From assembly GCA_051453625.1 (NCBI GenBank), contig JBOZIK010000001.1, positions 142,832,457-142,896,456 of the forward strand: a stretch of 64,000 nucleotides of DNA. Direction: 5' to 3'. The notes beneath the pieces were generated by a model, which made no database searches, was not told the DNA's origin, and worked only from the letters and a program-made list of their open reading frames with translations. Positions 1-10,664 of the stretch are shown here, piece after piece (the stretch's first letter is position 1; each line of letters opens with the position of its first letter). This DNA comes from Welwitschia mirabilis. Lineage: Eukaryota > Gnetophyta > Gnetopsida > Welwitschiales. Made by a program: the position numbers and the translations under genes.

Positions 1-125
1 GTTATACTGTTGCTGCTGCAGAACTTTTTAATAAATGATATGACCAAATATTAAACTAGTCGATCAAATTATACCAGTTGACTAAATATTATGTTTAGTT
101 GATTAACCTAGACTTAATAATAGAA
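1..125 (-). other. Element A sequence after pol
   Basis: After the RNase H C-terminus on the minus strand the sequence has no coding signal and contains several GTTGACTA/GTCGATC-like words. The same kind of sequence follows pol in element E (46626-46860), so this is probably the post-pol spacer of element A. Confidence 0.45.
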
Positions 126-588
126 TGGAGAAAGAACCCCCAGTTCATGTCTGAGATGAATAAAGATATCAAAATTCAGGGGTTTAGTAAAGATATCTAC
201 TAATTGTTGTTCTATAGAAATAAAATTCATAGATATATGATCTTTTTTAACTTAATCATGAAGAAAATGATGTCTAAGTCTAATATGCTTTGTTTTTGAA
301 TGCTGAAATATATTTTTAGATATATTAATAGCACTAGTATTATCATAAAAAATAGGAACTTTTTTAAAAGACATTTCGAAATCTCTTAACATTTTTTCAT
401 CCATAAGAGGTGAGTGCAACAACTTCCTATAGCAATATGTTTAGCTTCTGTAGTTAAAAAAGAAATATAATTTTTTTTCTTACTTGCCTAACCAACTAGA
501 CATGAACCTAGAAGAAAACAGTTTCCACTTTTACTTTTTTTATCATCTTTGCATCCTGCCTAATTAGCATCACTAAAAATTACATGAT
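126..588 (-). pseudogene. RNase H domain relic of element A pol
   Basis: The minus strand reads as the C-terminal part of a copia polyprotein. One piece near 540-580 matches the FSDADWAGC-type RNase H start, with the Trp codon now a stop. It is followed by a motif resembling KSTSGNCFFLGS near 490-540. Further on come VPIFYDNTSAINISKN (about 315-365) and IFTKPL with ELGV close to the end (about 135-200). RNase H removes the RNA strand during reverse transcription. Several in-frame stops are present and the N-terminal part is lost in the 589-771 N run, so this is a fragment. The family call is confident; function is lost. Confidence 0.85.
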
Positions 589-771
589 NNNNNNNNNNNN
601 NNNNNNNNNNNNNNNNNNNNNNNNNNNNNNNNNNNNNNNNNNNNNNNNNNNNNNNNNNNNNNNNNNNNNNNNNNNNNNNNNNNNNNNNNNNNNNNNNNNN
701 NNNNNNNNNNNNNNNNNNNNNNNNNNNNNNNNNNNNNNNNNNNNNNNNNNNNNNNNNNNNNNNNNNNNNNN
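589..771. other. Assembly gap, 183 N
   Basis: A run of N inside the element A RNase H/RT junction. Its size is not the default 100, so it was probably estimated from linking data. Unlike the 100-N gaps, I see no repeat that starts and ends at its edges. Confidence 0.95.
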
Positions 772-1650
772 TTCTATAAAGTTTTTAACCTATTGATCTA
801 CCAATTTCATCTAAGCTTACTTTACATGATGTAGACATAGGAGTATCAAATATTTTTGCATTTTCTAATCCAAATTATTTGCTCAAATCTCTTTTATATT
901 TGGATTTAGAAATAAATGTTCCATCATTAGTTTACTTTATTTAAAATCCAAGAAATATTTTAACTTCATCAAGCATAATTATTTGAAATTAATTTGTTAT
1001 AATGTTTGCAAATTTCTTTTGATAAATTTTCATTTGAGGCACCAAAAATAATGTCATCCACATAAATCTATACAATAATAAAATCATCTTTCAACTTCTT
1101 CCTAAATAGAGTTTTATCTATCATTCCATTATCATATCCATTATTATTCAAAAAGGTAACTAACATTTCATACCATGCTCTTGATGCTTATTTTAATTCA
1201 TATAGTGCTTTCTTGAGTCTGTACACATGATTAGATCTATATGGAGTAATAAAACCTTGGGGTTATTTAACATAGACTTCTTCATTTAATGATGCATTCA
1301 AAAAAGCACTTTTTATATCCATTTGATAAACCTTGAAGTTTTTAAAGGCTATAAAAGATAAAAACATTCTAATGCTATCTAATCTTGTAATAAGAGCAAA
1401 ATATCTCTTACATCAATTCCTTTAATTTAGTTGAACCCTTGAGCTACAAGTCTTACTTTATTTTTGATAACATTATTTTCTTCATCACATTTGTTCTTAA
1501 AGATCCATTTTATACCAATGAAATTCTTATCTTCTGGTCTTTTTACTAGTGTATAAACATTATTTCTCTTGAATTATTGTAGCTCATCTTGCATTGCTAA
1601 CATCTACTCTTCATTATTTTCTGCTTCTTCAAAGTTTTTAGGTTCTATTT
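772..1650 (-). pseudogene. Copia reverse transcriptase (RVT_2) relic of element A
   Basis: On the minus strand the domain starts near 1650 with words like NNVYTLVKRPEDKNFIGIKW and KVRLVAQGFN. It passes through QGFITPYRSNHVYRLKKALY (about 1205-1265) and reaches the catalytic box YVDDIIFGA near 1038-1065. It ends in TPMSTSCK-type connection sequence near 810-850. The YVDD aspartates that bind metal are kept, but stops interrupt the frame, for example V*IYVDD where relatives have Gln. Such RTs copy element RNA into DNA in cytoplasmic particles. The length is close to a normal RVT_2 domain, so decay is by point changes and small indels more than by large deletion. Confidence 0.9.
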
Positions 1651-2930
1651 TTAAAACATAGTAGACATGGGGACACAAATTTTTCATTGAACCTCTTGTT
1701 TATACTCTTAAATTAACTTCTCCAATGACTAATTCTAATGGATGATCTTTTAGAAGTTTAGGCTTTTTTAATATTCCTTCTTTTATTTGAGCTTCATCTA
1801 TTTTGGTAATACCTTTATTTCTAATGGAAATACTTGGATTTATTATTTCTTTTTCATTTGATGTTTTTACTTTTGGGTCAATCTTATCAATTTGCACATG
1901 TATTGACTCTTCTGTAGTTAGGCTTCTTTTGTTGAACACATGGTAGGCTCTACTTCTTGTTGAGTATTCTAAAAAGATGGCTTCATTAGGTTTTAATTCA
2001 AATTTGCACAAATGTTTTTTATGTTTTAGGACATAACATTTACTTTTAAACACCTTAAAATGTGACACATTTAATTTTCTTCCATTCCATAGCTCATAAG
2101 GTGTTTTATCAATGCCTGGTTTAAGATAAAATCCATTAATAATATAACATGTTATTCTAATAGCTTCATCCTAAAAAGATTTAGATACTTCTTTATCATT
2201 TAGCATAGTTTGAGTCATTTCTCAAATAACTCTATTCTATATTTTAACTATACTCTTTTGTAGAGGTGTATTTGGAGCTGAAAATTGATGATCAATACCA
2301 TTTTCAATGTAATACTTTTCAAAAAAATGGTTTTCAAATTCATTACCATGATCACTTCTTATTTTATTTATGTTGTAACCTTTTTTATTTTGGATCTTAT
2401 TGGAAATTTTAACTCAATTCTTGTAAGATTCAGATTTGTTGGACAAAAAGGTAGTCCAAGTATATCTAGAGGAGTCATTAATTGTTGTAAGAAAATAACA
2501 TTTTCTACCTATACTATGAGTTTAAGCAAGTCCATCTAAATTCATATGAATGAGTTATAATGACATTAAATTGGAAACATAAGTTTTACTCATATGATAG
2601 AGTCTAATTTATTTTCCTTTTTGACATGCATTACACAACCCTTATTTTTCCATATTTATCTTAAGAATTCTTCTAATGATATTTTTTTGAATAAGTATTT
2701 TTAATTAATCATAATTAACATGTCCTAAATGTTTATGCCACAACTCATATTGAGGAACATTTGAGCAATAGCAAGGAGAAATCAATTGATCTATGCTATA
2801 TACATTATCTATTTTGTTATCTCTAAGAATCACATCATTTGATTTTTCATGCATAATTTCATATTTTGATTTATCAAATAATACTTTGTTATCTTTATTA
2901 CAATTTTGACTAATGCAAAATAAATTATGA
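1651..2930 (-). pseudogene. Copia integrase relic of element A (GAG-pre-integrase, core, C-terminal part)
   Basis: An open stretch at 1700-2068 (122 codons) is the best-preserved piece. It carries SHFKVFKSKCYVLKHKK, then EAIFLEYSTRSRAYHVFNKR and EESIHV, which is the conserved segment between the integrase core and RT in copia polyproteins. On the minus strand the core domain lies at about 2100-2560, with several stops. The zinc-binding pre-integrase segment lies near 2560-2800. The remaining N-terminal part falls into the 867-N gap. Integrase joins element DNA ends to the host chromosome. The Met at 2068 is an internal residue of the polyprotein, not a true start. Confidence 0.8.
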
Positions 2931-3797
2931 NNNNNNNNNNNNNNNNNNNNNNNNNNNNNNNNNNNNNNNNNNNNNNNNNNNNNNNNNNNNNNNNNNNNNN
3001 NNNNNNNNNNNNNNNNNNNNNNNNNNNNNNNNNNNNNNNNNNNNNNNNNNNNNNNNNNNNNNNNNNNNNNNNNNNNNNNNNNNNNNNNNNNNNNNNNNNN
3101 NNNNNNNNNNNNNNNNNNNNNNNNNNNNNNNNNNNNNNNNNNNNNNNNNNNNNNNNNNNNNNNNNNNNNNNNNNNNNNNNNNNNNNNNNNNNNNNNNNNN
3201 NNNNNNNNNNNNNNNNNNNNNNNNNNNNNNNNNNNNNNNNNNNNNNNNNNNNNNNNNNNNNNNNNNNNNNNNNNNNNNNNNNNNNNNNNNNNNNNNNNNN
3301 NNNNNNNNNNNNNNNNNNNNNNNNNNNNNNNNNNNNNNNNNNNNNNNNNNNNNNNNNNNNNNNNNNNNNNNNNNNNNNNNNNNNNNNNNNNNNNNNNNNN
3401 NNNNNNNNNNNNNNNNNNNNNNNNNNNNNNNNNNNNNNNNNNNNNNNNNNNNNNNNNNNNNNNNNNNNNNNNNNNNNNNNNNNNNNNNNNNNNNNNNNNN
3501 NNNNNNNNNNNNNNNNNNNNNNNNNNNNNNNNNNNNNNNNNNNNNNNNNNNNNNNNNNNNNNNNNNNNNNNNNNNNNNNNNNNNNNNNNNNNNNNNNNNN
3601 NNNNNNNNNNNNNNNNNNNNNNNNNNNNNNNNNNNNNNNNNNNNNNNNNNNNNNNNNNNNNNNNNNNNNNNNNNNNNNNNNNNNNNNNNNNNNNNNNNNN
3701 NNNNNNNNNNNNNNNNNNNNNNNNNNNNNNNNNNNNNNNNNNNNNNNNNNNNNNNNNNNNNNNNNNNNNNNNNNNNNNNNNNNNNNNNNNNNNNNNN
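2931..3797. other. Assembly gap, 867 N
   Basis: The gap hides the junction between protease and integrase of element A. The reading on both sides fits one continuous minus-strand copia element, so about 290 codons of pol are presumably missing here. Confidence 0.95.
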
Positions 3798-3935
3798 AAT
3801 CTCTTCTATTTTTTCTCTTCCATTATCTCTAAAGGTCACTTGTCCTTCATCAAAGTGCTTAGATGTTTGAATCTAGATTTATCTCCTATCATGTACCCTT
3901 AAACATCCACTATCAAGATGAAACTTTGAAAGATG
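3798..3935 (-). pseudogene. Aspartic protease relic of element A
   Basis: The minus strand reads FHLDSGCLRVHDR followed by FDEGQVTFRDNGREKIEEI. This matches the plant copia protease start, in which DSG holds the catalytic aspartate and DSGCSRHMTGD is the usual form. The aspartate triad is kept, but a stop follows within a few codons and the domain is cut by the gap at 3797. The protease would cleave the Gag-Pol polyprotein. It lies just upstream (minus sense) of integrase, as expected for copia. Confidence 0.8.
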
Positions 3936-4130
3936 TCTGAATAAATAAACTTTTAATATCAATAGCTTCCACCCACATAGTATTTTTAGACTTAAGTGGT
4001 ACATTCTTCTTAGGAATAAATTTAAATGGAAGAGGACTAAGAGAATTTGAAAATAATATTAACTTTCTAGCATCACATATAAACTTTAAATGACCTTTTT
4101 TTAAACAAAAATGACATACTATTCAAAGAA
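3936..4130 (-). pseudogene. Gag zinc-knuckle region of element A
   Basis: Near 4075-4115 the minus strand reads VCHFCLKKGHLKFIC, a C-X2-C-X4-H-X4-C knuckle with all four ligands intact. This RNA-binding motif sits at the gag C-terminus, just before the protease, in copia elements. The linker toward the protease reads KFIPKKNVPLKSKNTMWVEA, similar to Sirevirus linkers. The usual long gag N-terminal part is not recognisable between here and the PBS, so most of gag seems deleted. Confidence 0.7.
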
Positions 4131-4246
4131 AATAGATACAGACATAGGTATTTAGGAAGAGCATGCTAAAAAATTTATTAAAGAGAGTATCCACTAAAGA
4201 TTTCTAAGTCTAAATCATTTAAGACCTAAAGAGTAACTTAACATTA

Positions 4247-4259
4247 CTATGATATCAAA
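4247..4259 (-). other. Primer-binding site of element A (tRNA-iMet type)
   Basis: On the minus strand TTTGATATCATAG lies directly after the LTR end. It differs by few bases from the plant initiator-Met tRNA complement (TGGTATCAGAGC). Position and spacing agree with elements C and E. Confidence 0.65.
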
Positions 4260-4427
4260 TGATAGGATCGAGAACCCTAGAAATTTGGGGAGGGAAGGGG
4301 AGAGGGGATGAATAGGTTCTTTCAAAAACTTAGAGTTAAAAACACATTTAGGTAATCTAATCACCACTTACATATAAAAATAATAAAATTAAGAATGAAC
4401 ATATAAGAAATAAGAACTTAATGTAAT

Positions 4428-4459
4428 NNNNNNNNNNNNNNNNNNNNNNNNNNNNNNNN
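4428..4459. other. Assembly gap, 32 N
   Basis: A short N run inside the R/U5 part of the element A LTR. No overlap repeat is seen at its edges. Confidence 0.95.
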
Positions 4460-4475
4460 TTTAGATACACACAGG

Positions 4476-4483
4476 ATTTATAG
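4476..4483 (-). promoter_or_regulatory. TATA-like box in element A LTR
   Basis: The minus strand reads GCACTATAAATCCTGTGTG. The same CACTATAAATC.TGTGT context occurs at 39388-39402 in the 5' LTR of element E, which supports a conserved core promoter setting the U3/R boundary. Confidence 0.5.
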
Positions 4484-4527
4484 TGCTTTAGGAGCTCTCC
4501 TATTTTACTCTCAATGATCAGCTTCTT

Positions 4528-4953
4528 CTAAGCTTAATTTCAAAACTTTATTACTTCATAAGTTTTTCTAGGTTTACCTATAAGCCTTACAAGTGGAGTT
4601 TTTTAGGCTAAGTCTCAACCTTAACAATGGACTTTTGTAGGCTAAGTATCAACCTTTAAAATCAAATAGAAGTAATGCAATGTAGCCTTGNNNNNNNNNN
4701 NNNNNNNNNNNNNNNNNNNNNNNNNNNNNNNNNNNNNNNNNNNNNNNNNNNNNNNNNNNNNNNNNNNNNNNNNNNNNNNNNNNNNNNNNNCTAAGCTTAA
4801 TCTCAAAACTTTATTACTTCATAAGTTTTTCTAGGTTTACCTATAACCCTTACAAGTGGAGTTTTTTAGGGTAAGTCTCAACCTTAACAACGGACTTTTG
4901 TAGGCTAAGTATCAACCTTTAAAATCAAATAGAAGTAATGCAATGTAGCCTTG
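4528..4953. repeat. Gap-flanking overlap 1 (163 bp, 100 N, 163 bp)
   Basis: 4528-4690 and 4791-4953 are near-identical direct copies, and both abut the 100-N run at 4691-4790. The first copy ends and the second begins exactly at the gap. I read this as two contig ends that overlap but were not merged. Confidence 0.9.
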
Positions 4954-5875
4954 GTAGATCTAATATCACACATTCAGTATTAGTACAATGAATGGAGCTC
5001 ATCTCCAATAGAATATAATCATAAAGCCCTTAGATTTGATTTTGAGTGAAGTTTTTTTGCCAAGAATAGATCTTCTCAATCAGATATGAATCCATACAAT
5101 GATGTGTTAATGAAAAACATCACTTGATCTTTCAGATCCATAATGAATATACCAATTTAGAAAAGTGTCAAAAGATCTCTAGTTCATCTCTTGCCTAGCT
5201 ATTTATAATGGAAGATTACTAGGGTTTATTACAAATGAATTATGTCTCAAATGACTATAAACAACTAGAAAATGACTAGGCAATTGCTAGGTAATGTATA
5301 TATAACATTTATAACCTTTAATTTTCCACCATCCAGTCGATCCCATAAAAATCTGGTTGAGCCATTAGAACTTAGTCAAACCCATCCTGGGTCCGATCCA
5401 CTCCTTGTTTCTTGCTCTAGAACTATGGGCTGTTAGCTTCTCAGGTCTGGTCAACCCCATGTAAATATAGTCAACCCCATGTAAATCTAGTTAGTCCCTC
5501 TCCTCTTAGCCTAGGACTATTTATTGTCAGTTTATTAAATTCGATGAATCCCATTAATATCTAATTAACCCCTTTCCTCTCGATTTAGAACTATTAGTTC
5601 TTGAGATTACAGGTTCATTAACTTCTTTATAATTTAGTTAATCCCTTTGGGTTTAGTTCAATTATTTGTGACTACTTTAGGTGTGGTTAACCCTTTTAGA
5701 ATCTAGTCAGCCCCCATTAGAGGTAAACATAACTGAATAGTTTCTCTAGTGCATTTTGATCCAAATCTTTCACTTGCAGAACTCAATCTTATTTGCACAC
5801 AATATGTAATAATTTGCACTACACCAGAGAAATTATTTTGACATCAATTAGTAAATATAATCTAATAACATGGTT

Positions 5876-8584
5876 TGATATCTCCTATCATGATTGAATT
5901 ACTATTACTAATCTCTTATAAGCCTTGTATCTCTTATTGATCATGGACCATGGTGATATTAAATTACGAATATTAATTCCAATTGAGGAAACTAGTTGTT
6001 CAAATCATAAAGAGTGTAACTCTTAGTTATGAGTCTCATGATAATGGGATCAAATATCCAAGAAGAAAAGAAAAGATATATATGCCATTATGATAATATC
6101 ATCCCTCCTTGTTGTTTGCAACTAGCTTACTTGATATGATAAGATGTCACTAAAGAAGATAATGCTAATTAGGTGAGCAGTCATAGTTATGTTATCTATC
6201 TTATTCTTGAAAACTTCCTTATCCTGTTCCTTGTTGTGATCCATAATAGGAGTTGTAATGAATATTAGTTCTCATATCACCTATGCTTATGCAAAAAATA
6301 TTACATGTGAGGATGCAGAGAATAATCAGTGATTACATTAATAACTGTATGTTGCTTATGTATTACTTTTATAGCTATGTGGATGTCATAGGTCTATTAC
6401 TATATCTTTTTGTAATATCATGTTTAACAATTGTGTTGAAGAAGACTTGTATGTGAAAGGTGTATCATCTACTAGATGTGATACCATTGAGTATAAGAAA
6501 CACTTATTTGCCTAAGAAGGTTTCAAATAATATATTGACTTTGTGGGATTTATTATGTAAGATATTAATTTCTTTATTCTAATACATATTTCCTTGAGTA
6601 ATTTGCATGTATATGCACTTAGTGAATTTATTAAAATGTTGTTATAAAATTATTTAATGAATATACCTTACACTTGCTTAAGGCTATTCTATAATATTTT
6701 GCTAATATGCCCTAAGTCAAGGATAAGTAAAGCAACTATCAAAAGGATTCAAGTTCAAGTTTTATTGAATTTAATTTAGGTTTTATCCTTATTCCTATAA
6801 TTAATAAAATAATTCATCTAGTAGTCATCATTCAATCATAAGTTTTAAAGCCTTAAACTAATAGAAGTTGTTAATGGATTAATATCTCATACAACTATTA
6901 GTTACAAAATACATGATAAATGAGGGACCACGAGTTGGGATTAATAAAAAACTATAAAGATTTAAATCATAGGAAATTAAGGTTTATTTTTATTAAAATC
7001 ATGTGCATGAAAATCCTCACTTGATAGTTGGAAAATATTTATTGAAACTGTGTAAACTTGAACCAGTAACCTCCTAATCACCTCTCTTAACTCCCTGTGT
7101 CTTATCATTCCTGCTACTCACTATTTGTTGTAAAGATTGCAAGTCTTGATTATAATCCTAGTATCTATTCTTGCATGCAAATTGACTCCTCCTCCCCACC
7201 TTAATATGAATTTTTCTTTTATCATCGCTTTTGTACACCTCCCCCATATGATATGTTGTAATGTGTTGCTTGTTCCTCCTCTGAGTCCTTCATCATTTGG
7301 TGGTGATCAATGGTTCATCCCGTCATGCACTTTGCTGGTGCTTTTTTCTATGGCCTCATTGTCGGTAGCTCTAGTTTTTTTCCTTATACTTCTTATAAAC
7401 TATGGATCTTCCCTTCTATAGTGACTGTTTCTCTGAACACTCCTCCTATCCATGGGTATTGATAATTTTTATTGCTTGTATTTTTGTTTTTTTCTATTCC
7501 TCTTACTTTTTCACTAATAGTTAACCTCTTTTAATATATGTTTTAGCTCTCTACTTGCATGCTTTGGCATATTTTTCCTACACACTCCACCCCTCTTCTA
7601 AAATCATGTACTCCATAGTTATTGATCCATCTTCCCTGTGCTTCTTGTTTAGTTGAAACTACAATCTTCTTCTATAAGTCATGCATCATGTTTCTCCATG
7701 TTTGTGTGGTCTTATGTATCTACTCCTTTACTACCCCTTGCTCTGTCCTTCTCCTTCCACCTCATATGTCACCTACTATTTTTTTACTCTCCCATGTAGT
7801 GTTGCTCCTTCATTTCATTTCAACAATCTCTATTTCACTACCTCTGCATGTTACAAAAACCTTTTAGTAAACTACAGTAATTGCATGTATCTTTTATAGT
7901 TGCTCTATCTTCCACCTCGAATGCACTTTCCCACGTCCATGAACTTCCTCATGTGTCTCTGCCATTGTTACAAAATTTCACATGTAATCCAAACAAAGAC
8001 CCTAGTTAATTGCTAGGATTTGATCATCATAGTTCCCTTTGCCTTATGAAAACTAAAGATTATTAAAAATAATAACTAGCATGATAACCTAATGATATGT
8101 AGAGATCTCGTTAAGTCTTAAAGAGAAGGACAGGTTACAAGTTCAAGCCCCTCACAATACAATTTTAAAATAAAGAGTTTATCACATATACAATCCATCT
8201 GCTATACCCTAAATTCATTTATAGATGAGTTTTGTATACATTAATGAGAGGAAAATTGAAAATAAAAACCATATTTATAGTAACCTAATGATTCTTAATT
8301 AGCTCATATTTTTATAAGTAAGTAATTAAATACCTTTTAATGTTTACATCAAATATCTATTATTAACCATCATTGTAGTAAAAGTAATTTAAATAAAAGG
8401 CAGACTTAGTATAACTAATTTTTTTTAACTAGCATAAATCTATTGTAATCATAGCACTACTTAAGAAAGGTGATTTCTAAACTAAAACATATAAGTTATT
8501 GCCTTTGATTCATAACATGTGCACCACTTGTTTAAAACTTTATTTAAACTTGTTTTGAAGTTGAACATAAAAGTGGACATTACA
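5876..8584 (+). repeat. 5' LTR of element B
   Basis: Aligns with 10665-13500 over its whole length, at roughly 80-85% identity by eye. It contains pyrimidine-rich stretches near 7130-7930 that open some 70-95-codon frames of hydrophobic residues. Those frames are not shared intact with the second LTR, so I do not call genes in them. Confidence 0.65.
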
Positions 8585-8587
8585 TTT

Positions 8588-8600
8588 TGATATTAGAGTA
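8588..8600 (+). other. Primer-binding-site-like sequence of element B
   Basis: TTTTGATATTAGAGTAGG starts right after the TTACA end of the first repeat. It resembles TTTGGTATCAGAGC with three transitions (two of them C-to-T) and one G-to-A-type change. This decides the plus orientation of element B. Confidence 0.5.
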
Positions 8601-10664
8601 GGGTTTTGAATTTTATAAAGTAAGAAGAAGGATTGAATAGGATGTTGTAAGTCTTAGCTTTAATCCTTAATGTTAAGATCTTCTTCTTCTTATTCTATTT
8701 CCTAGAATTATGTTGGATACCTAACCCTACTACCTTAAAAATTGTTTTGCTAATAGAGATCTTATGCTTGAAGATTCCTTTAGTATTCTTTCTTATAATA
8801 TTATTATTCTAGAAATGATTTTGAATTAATTCTTTTTCATGAATTAAAATTCTTGATTGTGAATAAATCTTGCCATTTGAGTAAGACTACTCTCTTCCCC
8901 CTCCCCTTTTTCCTTGTTTATAAACTCTTGTGATTCTTAGAACTCTATTTTATTACCCCAATTAGTTACTTTGTCATAAATTTTTATGAATTTTTAATAT
9001 ACTTGACTTGTCTAATCTTAATTCTTGTATTGTAACTGGTCCAAGTAATGTTACGTATTTTTGCAAAATGATTGTACATCTCTTATGATTTGCACTTGTT
9101 ATTTTTATATTATCTACGGTTTCTTTCTTAGCTTGCATTACTAGATTAGTTAATGAAGCATCTTAATTTACTATCCTTGGAAAATCTTCTTGTTAATGAC
9201 TTGGTCTTAATGCATCTTGATTTTCCATTAATGCATGATTCTAAGAAAACCTTATCATGAACTTTGACTGTAATTTTTGAAAGTAAACTTACCTTATCCA
9301 ATCTCAATTCTTATGTGCCTACATGTTTTAAGTTATATTAAATCTTATATAATCTTTTACATCTTTTAGAACTTAACCTATTATGGTCTCATTGTTTACA
9401 TTACTTGTTGAAGTGTTGATGAAGCATCTTGACTCCTTGAAATCTATCTTCTTATTGATAATCTAGTCTTGATGTACCTTGATCTTATAATTGATTCTTG
9501 ATTTAAATGAAAATAAAAAATACTTCAAATTAATATGAGGAAATAATCAAGCTATTTAGAAGCTTAAATGATTTGGAGAAGAAGATAATTTAGCAACATG
9601 AAAGTTAATGTTCAAGATCTTGTAATGAAAGCCTAAACAATGAATAACAAGTTTCCGAGAGGAAACTCCTTAATGGGGAGAGATTTATCATGTCCAAAAT
9701 TTTTCTAAAATTAGAAACCTTCCTAGGCATTTAGGTAAGTTATTAAATAGTAGAAAAATTAAATAATTAAATGAGTCTAGTCCCAAATTGTATAAAAATA
9801 ATAGTATGTGTAATAGAAGTGATATTTAAATTAGGTATTTTCATGTTTAATTATTCTAGATTTTATTGAAAGGTAAAGTTATAGTTATTTTCTTGTTTTA
9901 TTAATATAGTGAGTTAACTACGAATTTTATTACTTCTTATGCATGAACTCCATTTGTAACAGTGAAAAGTAAGTGCTTGAATTATCTTAGAATTATTATT
10001 TTATTAGCTGGATTAAATCTTTAGTTTATTTTAAAGTTTAATACTGATTATGCATGAATTTTTGTTTGATGCAGTTAACCACCAAATTTATGAATGCATG
10101 TTATATTTTTAAACTATAGCTCAACATTAATTTTCTTAACTTTATCTTATCCATGCAATTGTGTTCATATGTAAAATTAAGTATTTTCTCATGTTACTTA
10201 TTTAACTCATGTAGTAAAAGTAATATATCAAATAATGTTATAATATTATTCACACCTAGTGGCTAGTCTTACAAAGAAACGATTAATGGAATTTAAACTA
10301 CTTATTAAAGCCTAAACCTTATTGTCAATCCTACAATTAGTCCTATTTTATAAATATTTGAGTTCCCCCCTAGCCATTAAAGTCATAGGAGTTTACTTTA
10401 TGACTTGATTGCGTGAAGCTTGATTACTTCTAGAGCACATTGGACTTTGTTAAGGATAGGTATGATCTATAATGCTCTTGTAAATTTTTTCATGGATTTT
10501 TCATTCTTGTATTTTTTGTAATTTGAATGATGTAACATGCTTGTATGTTGTGTGTATATCGATGTACCATAAATCACATATTCCATCAATAATTCTTGTG
10601 TTAATTTACTAAAAGTTTTGTGGAGTATAAATCTTATGAACTTCTCATGAAACTTGAGTGATCT
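8601..10664 (+). other. Internal region of element B, no coding content seen
   Basis: AT-rich sequence without copia or gypsy motifs in any frame. A diverged tandem repeat lies at 9003-9500. The sequence before the second LTR (10640-10664) is not a clear polypurine tract, so the 3' priming signal has decayed or lies elsewhere. A pyrimidine run lies at 8885-8912. Confidence 0.5.
9003..9500. repeat. Diverged two-unit tandem repeat (~285 bp) in element B
   Basis: Units of about 9003-9245 and 9289-9500 share blocks such as GATGAAGCATCTT, AATCTTCTTGTTAATGA/AATCTATCTTCTTATTGAT and TTGGTCTTAATGCATCTTGA/CTAGTCTTGATGTACCTTGA. The copies are well diverged, so the duplication is older than the gap-flanking overlaps. 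Confidence 0.5.

Larger units (their letters stand above)
1..5870 (-). mobile_element. Element A: Ty1/copia (Sirevirus-like) retrotransposon, 3' end off window
   Basis: Read on the minus strand the order is 5' LTR, PBS, gag zinc knuckle, protease, integrase, RT, RNase H, which is the Ty1/copia order. The 3' LTR would lie left of base 1. Every domain is interrupted by stops and frameshifts and by N runs at 589-771, 2931-3797, 4428-4459 and 4691-4790. Motifs such as YVDDIIFGA and the DSGC-type protease site are typical of plant Sirevirus-like copia elements. The element is dead. The lineage assignment rests on motif memory, not on a search. Confidence 0.85.
4260..5870 (-). repeat. 5' LTR of element A
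   Basis: Minus-strand boundaries are TGTTATTAG (at 5870) and TATCA (at 4260), followed by the PBS. The start aligns with the LTR start of element E (TTATATTT..CTAA.TTGATGT.AAA), and the segment at 4460-4690 aligns with 39240-39410 of E. Subtracting the 163-bp overlap and N runs gives about 1.3 kb, near the 1280 bp of the E LTR. The U3 part (about 5330-5710) is rich in GTCAA words. A TATA-like CTATAAAT lies at 4476-4483. Confidence 0.7.

Noticed and set aside
7137-7899. Three 72-94-codon frames on the plus strand rich in Leu, Pro, Ser and Phe
   Set aside because: They lie in a pyrimidine-rich part of the element B LTR, are not kept open in the matching stretch of the other LTR (12060-12900), and show no domain.
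8885-8912. Polypurine tract on the minus strand of element B
   Set aside because: It is about 300 bp from the nearest LTR end and the PBS at 8588 shows the element is in plus orientation, so this pyrimidine run is not a priming site.
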